Shown in pieces: positions 24,920-32,483 of a stretch of DNA of 64,000 bases (positions are counted from its first letter, which is position 1; each line of letters begins with the position of its first letter). A model generated the notes under the pieces. The model was not told the origin of the DNA, ran no database searches, and saw nothing but the letters and a program-made list of their open reading frames with translations. Source of the stretch: Riptortus pedestris (lineage: Eukaryota > Arthropoda > Insecta > Hemiptera > Alydidae); NCBI GenBank assembly GCA_019009955.1, contig CM032233.1, positions 122,514,501 to 122,578,500 on the forward strand. The letters are read 5' to 3'. A program made the position numbers and the translations under genes.

Positions 24920-27900
24920 GTTTTGAACAGACATCATTTTCGTCATCTACTAGGTAGGATCGATGGCCATTTGAAGAAAAATTTCGAAAATTCCGTCATG
25001 TGTACGACCTCAATAGCTGATTTCCCTTAAGGGAAATCTGCTAAAAACTATCCCTTAACAACCCCTCCGGGTCTGTGGGGTGACTGTATCACCTCGTCCC
25101 TTCTTACATAAACAAAAACAATAAATATATTTAAAAAGCGAAAATGTTCATTCGAAACTAATATGTTTCTAACCAAACATCAAATTATAGTTTTCTTGAG
25201 GAAAATATGTATTATAGTTGGAAGATGTATACATTATTGTTGAGGGAGACTGAGAACTATGTGTGTGATTATTACTCCAAAATACATGTACATGTTAAAT
25301 GTAGAAACGTTTTTAACCTAATTCTGAACAATAAACCACTCGTGTTGTATCACATAGCACTGCTTTTGCTTCCCCAACAGTCATGCTATCACATACTTGG
25401 CGTACAGACCTTGTCCTATGTCATCACAATTTTTGGTCATCTCGATGTCAAACCAAGTACTCACAGGTCAATAAGTCACCTTCGAATCTATTTACTTTCT
25501 CCCCCCACAATGTTTAAGAAATGCAGCGCTGAGAAAGAGACTACGTTTCTTCTTATTGATTTTAGAATGGGATCTTGCCTAATGAGATAACTTTTAGAGC
25601 AAATCACAAATAATTTTGAATACTAATAATGGTTCAAATGTGTGTGCGTGTGTTGTTTAGCTGTACCGGGAAGGGGAGCCTGACTGCTCGGAGGTGTGCC
25701 TGTGCAGGGATGGCTCACTCACCTGCAACACTATCTGCGTCGAGAGGAAACCCTGCCAGACTGACTTCGCCTTCTACAATCATGCTGCTCCAGCTTACCA
25801 AGCCTATAGAGGCCGCTGCCTATGCTACTCGGGCAAGTTCATATGCATGCGTCCGCCTCCAGGTAACATATACCCCCACTTCTTCTCTTCTCCCGTCCCT
25901 CCATGTACTATCCCTCTAATATGCATGCGGCCGCCTCCAGGTAACATATACCCCCACTTCTTCTCTTCTCCCGTCCCTTCCTATACTCTCCCTCTGATAT
26001 GCATGTGCCCACCTCCTGGTAACATATAGCCCACCCCCTCCCCTTCTCCCAGTCCCTTCCTATACTCTCCCTCTAATATGCATGTACCCGCCACCTGGTA
26101 ACATATACCCCCACCCCCTTCCCTTCTCCCTGCCCCTTCCTATACTCTCCCTCTGATATGCATGCGTCCGCCTCCAGGTAACATATACCCCCACCCCTTC
26201 CCTTCTCCCGTCCCTTCCTATACTCTCCCTCGGATATGCATGTACCCACCTCCTGGTAACATATAGCCCACCCCCTCCCCTTCTCCCAGTCCCTTCCTAT
26301 ACTCTCCCTCTAATATGCATGTACCCGCCCACCTGGTAACATATACCCCCCTTCCCTTCTCCCTGTCCCTTCCTATACTCTCCCTCTGATATGCATGTAC
26401 CCGCCTCGAGGTAACATATACCCCCTCTTCCCTTCTCCCAGTCCCTTCCTATACTCTCGCTCTGATATGCATGTACCCGTCACTAGGTAACATATACCCC
26501 CACCCCTTCCCTTCTCCCTGTCCCTTCCTATACACTCCCAGAAATATGCATGCGTCCGCCACTAGGTAACATATACCCCCACCCCCTTCCCTTCTCCCGT
26601 CCCTTCCTATACTCTCCCTCTAATATGCATGTATCCGCCTCCAGGTAACATATATCCCCACCTCTTCTCTTCTCCCGTCCCTTCATTTACTCTCCCTCTG
26701 ATATGCATGTACCCGCCTCCAGGTAACATATACCCCCACCCCCTTCCCTTCTCCCTGTCCCTTCCTATACTCTCCCTCTAATAGGCATGTACCCGCCACC
26801 AGGTAACATAGACCCCCACCCCCTTCCCTTCTACCTGTCCTTTCATATACTCTCCCTCTAATATGCATGTACCCGCCTCCAGGTAACATATACCCCCATC
26901 CCCTTCCCTTCTCCCTGTCCCTTCCTATACTCCCTCTAACATGCATGCGTCTGCCTGGAGGTAACATATACCCCCACCCCTTCCCTTCTCCCTGTCCCTT
27001 CCTATACCCTCCCTCAAATATGCATGTACCCGCCTCCAGGTAACATATATCCCCAACCGCTTCCCTTCTCCCTGTCCTTTCCGATACTCTCCCTCTAATA
27101 TGCATGTACCCGCCTCCAGGTAACATATACCCCCATCCCCTTCCCTTCTCCCTGTCCCTTCCTATACTCCCTCTAACATGCATGCGTCTGCCTGCAGGTA
27201 ACATATACCCCCACCCCTTCCCTTCTCCCTGTCCCTTCCTATACCCTCCCTCAAATATGCATGTACCCGCCTCCAGGTAACATATACCCCCACCCCCTTC
27301 CCTTCTCCCTGTCCCTTCCTATACTCTCCCTCTAATATGCATGCGTCCGCCTCCAGGTAACATATTCCACCACCCCTTTCTCTCCTCCCTGTCCCTTCCT
27401 ATACTCTCCCTCTAATATACATGCATCCGCCACCAGGTAACATATACCCCCACCCCTTCCCTTCTCCCTGTCCCTTCCTATACTCTCCCTCTGATATGTA
27501 TGTACCCGCCTATGGGTAACATATATCCCCACCTCTTCTCTTCTCATCATCAGCTGCTCCCCCATCTTCTCCGAGTGCTCCTCTAGTAAGGGGGGAAGAG
27601 AACGGTAGCGCCTGGCCAAGTGCTGCTGCTGGTGATTTGTTCCGGTTCTCTTGGTCACATCTATGATGAGCACTTCTTGATTTACTTCGAGGCTTTTTGA
27701 TGAAGACACTCTGCGTCCCTTTTTTTCATCAATATGTGTCGGTGATCTCGAAAGCCTAGACGCTTTTCTGAACACTTCCTGTTCGTTCATGTTTTGCACC
27801 TCTGTTGTCTCGTGGTTAGCAAAGTAACCCCTCCAAAACCACTAAGGGGGGGGGGGGGTCCCGGTGCCCTGGTTGGCGGCTCCAGATCATACACACCACC

Positions 27901-30900
27901 GCCCCTTCTCGTGTCTCCGTTCCTTCCTATACTCCCAATCTAATATGCATGCACCTGACTCCTGCTATTACCAATACTTCCCCATTCTAGTATCTCGTTC
28001 TCTTCCTATACTCCCCATCTAATATGCATGCACCTGACTCCTGCTATTACCAATACTTCCCCATTCTAGTATCTCGTTCTCTTCCTATACTCCCCATCTA
28101 ATATGCATGCACCTGACTCCTGCTATTACCAATACTTCCCCATTCTAGTATCTCGTTCTCTTCCTATACTCACCATCTAATATACAATCACCCTCTTCCA
28201 GGTAATACATACCCATTATTCATCGAATATAATTAGCTCCATCATCATTACAACATTGCTGGCAATGTGTAGTACGCACTTATCAATTCGATATGAGTTC
28301 GTATAAAAATGGAAATTGATGTGGGAACCACATGACTTCCTTATCTCCTATTAAATTGAATAGATGTTTGGTTGCACATCATTTAAAATTATTTCATAAG
28401 AAAGTGATATATTATATTTCCATTCCAATGCATCGGATCAAAAAATATGATAGGACATAAATTATATTTATTTTTATGTTATACAAAGAGGGTCCATTAC
28501 TAATTCGTTCTGTAACTAATTTTCTTATTTTTTCCTTCCTCTAACCCCCTCTCTCCCCTTCTATCTTAGTCAGTTTCAATCAAAAGTGTAAGTACTATCC
28601 AGTACAACAACGCTAAATGTGAAATTTCAATATTTCAAGTGGTCGTTTTTGAATTATGCGAGATACGTAGAGACATCACACCAATTCTGGTAAAAATTGA
28701 TTTAGATTTAAATCAGATAATTCCATTGAAATTGAAAACCAAAAATTTTTGCAATTACAATACTCATTTACTTTGTACAAATAAGTAATAGATAAAATAT
28801 AGTTATATAGAAACATTACTCTAAAGCAACATTCTTAATAAGTGTAATGTCCTTTTGAGGATTCGATACCCAACTTCAGATGGAATTCCAAATGGTCATC
28901 TGTTGGTCTTCCTAAGGACTTTAAGCATGAATCTTTATTTCATGTCTTTTGTAATGCTAAAACCCAGACCAAGAATGGTGTCTTCTGCAATAAGAGAACC
29001 ACCATAGAAAGTACTTGATTTTAGAGCTATTAAGTCCTAAATGAAGCACATTTAATAAGTCTTCATTTATTCTTAAAAACACCAATAATACTACTAATAA
29101 ACAATATAATTACATAACAAATTATTTTTATTGTTTTGAATCTGATTTCTAGTCTTTGGTAAACTTATTTATTTCATTTTTTTGTGTGTTTTTTTTCAGA
29201 TACATATGACTTAAAACAGGGTGTATTTTTGTTCCTTGGATATAGTGAACTTGATGAAAGAAAGCTGAAAGCAATAAACCAAATGGAAGTTCAAGATGCT
29301 GTCACATCTCTGCAAGACTTGCTCAGACTTCATATTAAACCAAAGGTATATTGCAAACTGTGTTTTATTTACCATTGCAATAATCTTCCTCAGAGTAATA
29401 ATAATGCACCATCATACTGTACCAAGAAGATACTGATATATTATTATGGGGAGGTTTATACTCAGAAAACTGGAGTAAACTCCGCATCGGATTTTTACTT
29501 CTTTAAGCTCAATTGCTAATTCTGGATATTTTCTTAATTTTTCAGCAAAGGTTTTTCGAATATTATCATCACAGGGTACTTCTGTGTCATTAATATCAGC
29601 AGTCTTACTGCTCTTGTAAATAATGAGAATATCAAGTTTGTTATGATGTACAGCATGGTCTGTTATCATCGCTTCATCCCAATATATCTTTATATTATCT
29701 TTTTCTACTACTTTTTGAACACTATATCAATAATAAGTGACCTTCCTGTCTTCTCTCCTAGAGCTTGATGGGTATACTTTTGTGACGTTATTGTACCTTT
29801 GTAAGTATTCGGAACCAGCAAGTATATCACAGCCAGCCTTGTATGAACATGCGCTTTGTTGCATAATTTACATTTGTCTGAGACAGTACTGTAATTTTCT
29901 TATCTTGCAAAATATGTAAGACAGAAATATAGCATTAGCCCCCCTCCCTTACACCTGTCTCTCCATTTACCCCTGTTCAATGTGGTCGTACCCGTGCATG
30001 CCGTTTACCCTCCTAGGTCTATTGTTTTGGTTGCCAGGCCCACTCTGCAGATATGATGATAAATCTCTCATCGTCTTCATCAGTAATCACACCTTATTCT
30101 TGTAGATTAAAATGAACAATTGAAGAGTTAATTCAATAGTTGAAGAGGTAAAGTTTGTAACTGAGGCTAGAAATGCAAGTGAAATGATGATGACAAAATG
30201 TTTTTGATTTAAGAACAATCTTCATCTAAACAAGAGAACTTTTATGAAGACTTGTAAAAAGATTTAATGTTTGAACACTTCGCATTACTATAGGTTTCTA
30301 TTTCCTAGACTTAACGTCTTCAAAATAAAGTACCAAGTGCTTCAATTTATTCTGGTATATGTTTGTGTTTTGTTTTTTATGTGTAAATTCGATGTAAGTT
30401 GAAAATGGTTTTCTTTTCAGTCTCCATGCATGCTGTCATTATACAACACTTCTGAAGAGAATGTAATACTTGTCGCTAAATTGGTTGACAATTCTACAAT
30501 AACCAAACCTCTTGCAGATGAACCTAATCCAAGCAGTTTGTTAATGAGGCAGAAGGTATATTATTTTATTTTAAATTTGCAACATTCTCAAATAGCTTTC
30601 ATTTAATTTTAATTCATCTATAAATGGCTTCTTATTAGTTTTATTCTTGCACCAATTACCTATAATTAAATTTAAAAATTTGACATTGGAGTTGTTAGTT
30701 TTAAACTTTCTGAATATTATAATTGAAATATAATAGAAACAGAAAGAGTTATTACTTTTGATCAAACTCTCTACTCTAGCACGTGAAATAGTAGCTGTGC
30801 TGTCAAAGTGTTGAATGGTCACGCTTATACAAGAAGTATCAAAGGTCATACATTATTATGACTTGTATTATCAATGATGATCTTCAGAGAGATAAAAATT

Positions 30901-32483
30901 GAAGAGTGTGTGTTAAATGAGTTAACTGAATAAATCAATTGCCTAAATGTTTCCTATGAAAAGGTTGAAGGGTTTATGGTAACTCAAACTTTGCAACATT
31001 CTCAAATGGAATTCACTTAATTTTAATTCATCTATAAATTGCATTATATTAATTTGGTTCTTGTTCCCATTGTCTATAATGAGATTGAAAAATGTGACAG
31101 TAGAGCTGTAAGTTTTAAGCTTTCTGAATACTATAAATGAAAGATAATAAAAACCGAAAGAGTCAGTTCTGCAACTTGCTCATGAACATGTCAACCAAAT
31201 GAATCAGTTCTGCAACTAACTGATGAACGACCAAACTTTGCAATGTAGTTCCTCAACTTCCTCATGAACTTTGCAACCAAAGAAGTTAGTTCTGTAACTG
31301 GTGAATTTCCCAACCATGCAATGTAGTTCTGCTACTAACACATAAACATGGAAACCAAACGAGTTACTTCTCCAACTGGCTGATGAATGTCCCAACCATG
31401 TAATGTAGTTCTGCAACTAACTAATGAGCATAGCAACCAAACGAGTTAGTTCTGCAACTGGGTGATGAATGTCCCAACCATACAGTGTAGTTCTGCAACT
31501 AACTCATGAGCATAGCAACCAAACGAGTTAGTTCTGCAACTGGGTGATGAATGTCCCAACCATACAGTGTAGTTCTGGAACTAACTCTTGAACATTTGGC
31601 TACCAGATACACGTATGTCAGTTCTGTTCAGTGTGTGAATAGCCCAACTATACAAGATTGTTGTACTACTGTCTCTTAAATATTTTCTTCTTCGTCTTCA
31701 TTTTCCAACTTCAACAGATTTCAACAAGAATTTGCGCATCATCTGTTGTTTTATAGCTAAGAAAAATTCTAATTGATGTTTTGAGTGATCCCGTATATCT
31801 TGAAAAAATTTTCTTTTTTACTAAAGTAAATTTCTTCAAATATCCATTGATCCTACCCAGGTGAATATATTTGTCTGTTAATGCTCTAGTGGTCACAATT
31901 TTTATCTAATCATTACCAAACTCGAGATTTAAACGTTTAATCCAATGATTGAATAGTAAGGTTAAAATATCTAAAAAAAAAAAAAAGTCTTATATCATAT
32001 CTTATATCTGGAATTACCCGTAAATAATGAAAGGAGTATTAAATAATTATGGAGAAGGAAGCTAGATTGAAATTCCCATTTAAATAAGTTTAATTGAATT
32101 TTGAAAATTTGTATTGATTTTGTGAGACATCTCTAAAAGACTAAAGTATGTTTTAGTCAATAAAGTGTTTAAAGTCTTAGATTATATTCAAAGAGAAGTG
32201 CAGGATACAACTAATTCATAAAAAAACCTTTTTCAATCAACAAATAGTTCCTTATATTTTCTTCAAATTTGTATTTACTTTGTTGCAGGAAGAATGTGAA
32301 GGACCTATGCAAGAAATCAGTGAGATGATAAATTCACATGATCCAATTGTACATTCACATATGTACCTTTCCATTTTCAAAACTGCTGAAGTTGAGGTAG
32401 TTTACCCTGCACCAAGCTCAACAGTGTGCCTACAACTCCAAAGTATTCTTTACCTCATACCACTTCCACTTATCTTGTCATGA
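20371..32483 (+). CDS. Gfrl: GDNF family receptor-like protein (Gfrl), 3' part, eight exons
   Basis: Coding exons run 20371 or 20421-20558, 21356-21561, 22641-22916, 24163-24227, 25661-25862, 29200-29345, 30421-30555 and 32289-32483 (TGA). All introns are GT-AG and all phases match. From the ATG at 20371 the sum is 1413 bases, 470 residues. Domain order: a GDNF/GAS1-type Cys module (exons 1-2), a Thr-rich mucin-like linker (exon 3), a Cys-rich module ending GRCLCYSGKFICMRPPPG (exons 4-5), a non-Cys region (exons 6-8) and a hydrophobic C-terminus with no basic tail (LYLIPLPLILS), as in a GPI-anchor signal. The family consists of extracellular, GPI-anchored relatives of vertebrate GFR-alpha; Drosophila Gfrl has the same modules. 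The ligand in insects should not be assumed. The 5' end of the gene may lie further upstream. Introns hold repeats, two antisense retroelement relics and duplicated junctions. Confidence 0.85.
21057..21312 (+). pseudogene. Two decayed tandem copies of the exon 2 acceptor and exon start
   Basis: The sequence 'gctggagaac' of exon 2 (21362) recurs at 21101 and 21237, each preceded by the same intron end ('gtaattgtatgttgatatt', 'taatgtgttaatattgcaag'). Copy 1 reads GLENYAQAYAVDVVTH then a stop, with Cys changed to Tyr, and its acceptor has become ttaaagg. Copy 2 reads GLENCKMACAANVITKQLAG and later stops, with its acceptor altered to gcaaga. Spacing is 136 and 125 bp. Confidence 0.9.
21356..21561 (+). 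CDS. Gfrl: Gfrl exon 2 (GDNF/GAS1 module core)
   Basis: The acceptor ttgttgatattgcag ends at 21355 and the donor is GTAAGT at 21562. The exon encodes RLGLENYAQACAVDAVTKQC, a Cys-Arg pair, LGTALRSNCACKGTD and FYCMGWQRVLWFNPC. The spacing of cysteines and the closing 'NPC' before a valine are the hallmarks of a GDNF/GAS1 domain. This is the most conserved exon and the best evidence for the gene's identity. Confidence 0.92.
21890..22080 (-). pseudogene. Antisense retroelement C-terminal fragment (copy 1)
   Basis: The minus strand gives MTDRAIHHNKLDSLAIG, then after a frame change DIIDTAVTNDENIHKSFAEK. The same protein block is present at 29505-29669. The pattern 'NK.D......DI.DT.V..D.NI.K.FAEK' resembles the 'RpDi...d....lIDvavP.D.Ni..k..EK..KY' segment downstream of reverse transcriptases in LINE-like elements. 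Frameshifted and stop-bearing, hence dead. Confidence 0.55.
22335..22560 (+). repeat. Repeat R 5' fragment in Gfrl intron
   Basis: Starts gtccgtcacataggggctgc and runs into the second-subfamily block 'aactcgcttaatatttgagc' near 22483-22502. Truncated before the interior. Confidence 0.65.
22641..22916 (+). CDS. Gfrl: Gfrl exon 3 (Thr-rich linker)
   Basis: The acceptor tttcttcctaaacag ends at 22640 and the donor is GTAAGT at 22917. It opens VESQRDFHARKMTTK, which continues the GDNF module, then becomes almost pure Thr/Ser/Pro (a run of about a dozen Thr near 22843-22888), a likely O-glycosylated stalk. The ACC/ACA/ACT repeat codons make this exon prone to length change. Confidence 0.85.
24163..24227 (+). 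CDS. Gfrl: Gfrl exon 4 (short)
   Basis: A 65-bp exon after acceptor tttaatattttcag, donor GTATGT at 24228. It encodes the remainder of RYCVAQKPDQKDQYIAEGDG followed by KR. Entry phase 1 and exit phase 0 agree with its neighbours. The YCv.QkPDQ.DQYI.EG motif is characteristic of insect Gfrl. Confidence 0.85.
24453..25042 (+). mobile_element. Full-length repeat R (590 bp) in Gfrl intron 4
   Basis: The best reference copy. The 5' end is gtccgtcacgcaggggctgc, in which acgcag-ggg-ctgcgt is a perfect 6-bp-stem hairpin. The 3' end is gatttcccttaagggaaatc (perfect 20-bp palindrome) then tgct. The word agcagatttccc occurs about 30 bp inside the 5' end and, inverted, at the 3' end. The interior has a (TA)n tract (24872-24911). 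Flanks are A-rich on both sides (cataaaa and aaaaact), consistent with a short A/T target duplication. No ORF, so non-autonomous; superfamily unknown. Confidence 0.85.
25661..25862 (+). CDS. Gfrl: Gfrl exon 5 (Cys-rich module)
   Basis: The acceptor tgtgttgtttag ends at 25660 and the donor is GTAACA at 25863. Encodes LYREGEPDCSEVCLCRDGSL, then TICVERKPC, AFYNHAAPAYQAYRGRCLC and YSGKFICMRPPP plus one base of the next codon. This is the second Cys-rich module and is strongly Gfrl-like. The exon's last ~20 bp and its donor are the seed of the minisatellite that follows. Two downstream donors (25941, 26019) lie 78 and 156 bp away in the same frame with no stop before them. Confidence 0.9.
25842..27525 (+). 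repeat. Minisatellite of the exon 5 splice donor (22 donors including the real one)
   Basis: Units of 75-80 bp, each ending like exon 5 (tatgcatgyrtccgcctccag) and starting like its intron (gtaacatata). GT positions: 25863 (real), 25941, 26019, 26098, 26178, 26256, 26336, 26411, 26487, 26567, 26645, 26723, 26803, 26883, 26961, 27040, 27120, 27198, 27277, 27357, 27437 and 27516. All keep ggtaaca. The pyrimidine-rich body (cccttctccctgtcccttcc) resembles a polypyrimidine tract. Minus-strand open frames here are by-products. Confidence 0.95.
27541..27870 (-). other. Insertion in the minisatellite with an open minus-strand frame, unrecognised
   Basis: A non-repetitive block of about 320 bp interrupts the repeats. 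On the minus strand it is open for about 85 codons (begins MQNMNEQEVFRKASRLSRSP near 27799), Arg/Ser/Lys-rich, then runs into the minisatellite. A poly-G run of 13 lies at 27846-27858. It may be a fragment of a transposon or retrogene; I do not recognise it. Confidence 0.3.
27930..28205 (+). repeat. Tandem repeat, three ~77-bp units
   Basis: Near-identical units containing tatgcatgcacctgactcct followed by gctattaccaatacttcccc. The first half matches the exon 5 donor minisatellite, but the donor has become 'ctgctattac', so this is a second, donor-less generation of the same repeat. Confidence 0.85.
28206..29199 (+). other. Remainder of Gfrl intron 5
   Basis: AT-rich intron sequence. A polypyrimidine tract of T (29176-29197) leads to the acceptor at 29198-29199. 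No other feature recognised. Confidence 0.6.
29200..29345 (+). CDS. Gfrl: Gfrl exon 6
   Basis: Acceptor tttttttcag, donor GTATAT at 29346. Encodes DTYDLKQGVFLFLGYSELDE then KAINQMEVQDAVTSLQDLL and RLHIKPK. No cysteine. The 'FLFLGYS..De' stretch is shared by Gfrl proteins. Entry phase 1 joins the single G left by exon 5 to make GAT. Confidence 0.82.
29505..29669 (-). pseudogene. Antisense retroelement C-terminal fragment (copy 2)
   Basis: The minus strand encodes MITDHAVHHNKLDILIIY, DINDTEVPCDDNIRKTFAEK and LRKYPELAIELKEV. It is the better-preserved relative of 21890-22080. Resembles the segment downstream of reverse transcriptases in LINE-like elements; too short to classify. Confidence 0.6.
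30421..30555 (+). CDS. Gfrl: Gfrl exon 7
   Basis: Acceptor tttcttttcag ends at 30420, donor GTATAT at 30556; 45 codons in phase 0 on both sides. Encodes SPCMLSLYNTSEENVILVAK then LVDNSTITKPLADEPN and SSLLMRQK. Two N-glycosylation sequons (NTS, NST) support an extracellular location. Confidence 0.8.
30577..31175 (-). repeat. Duplicated ~185-bp block with related antisense reading frames
   Basis: 30577-30760 and 30990-31175 are about 80% alike in the same orientation. On the minus strand both can be read as the same peptide: the first gives FRKFKTNNSNVKFLNLII and PFIDELKLNESYLRMLQ, the second FRKLKTYSSTVTFFNLII and QFIDELKLSEFHLRMLQ. They are probably two relics of one transposon protein; the family is not recognised. 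Confidence 0.6.
31160..31605. repeat. Tandem repeat, ~83-bp unit, about five copies
   Basis: Units contain gttctgcaactaactcatga, 'gcaaccaaacgagtta' and 'gaatgtcccaaccatacagt'. The last two units are nearly identical and the earlier ones progressively diverged, so the array grew at its right side. Lies in Gfrl intron 7. Confidence 0.9.
31800..31945 (-). repeat. Repeat R fragment in Gfrl intron 7
   Basis: Shows 'tcttcaaatatccattgatcc', 'tgctctagtggtcacaattt' and 'accaaactcgagatttaaac'. The (TA)n position holds only 'gtgaatatattt'. Both ends are missing. Confidence 0.7.
32289..32483 (+). CDS. Gfrl: Gfrl exon 8, C-terminus and GPI-signal-like tail
   Basis: Acceptor tactttgttgcag ends at 32288; the frame runs to TGA at 32481-32483. 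Encodes EECEGPMQEISEMINSHDP, then VYPAPSSTVCLQLQS and ILYLIPLPLILS. A small-residue patch (APSSTV) followed by a short hydrophobic end and no charged tail is what a GPI attachment signal looks like. Confidence 0.82.
   Translation, partial: EECEGPMQEISEMINSHDPIVHSHMYLSIFKTAEVEVVYPAPSSTVCLQLQSILYLIPLPLILS

Noticed and set aside
24453..25042. Repeat R as a classical Helitron
   Set aside because: The 5' TC and 3' hairpin plus ctaa look tempting, but flanks show no insertion between A and T and the bases after tgct behave as target sequence. Kept only as an open possibility.
26683..27204. 173-codon minus-strand frame (GGGYMH... repeats)
   Set aside because: Complement of the exon 5 donor minisatellite; the repeat period, not selection, keeps it open.
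25842..27525. CRISPR-like array
   Set aside because: Regular spacing comes from a minisatellite with repeats filling the whole unit; there are no unique spacers and this is a eukaryotic intron.
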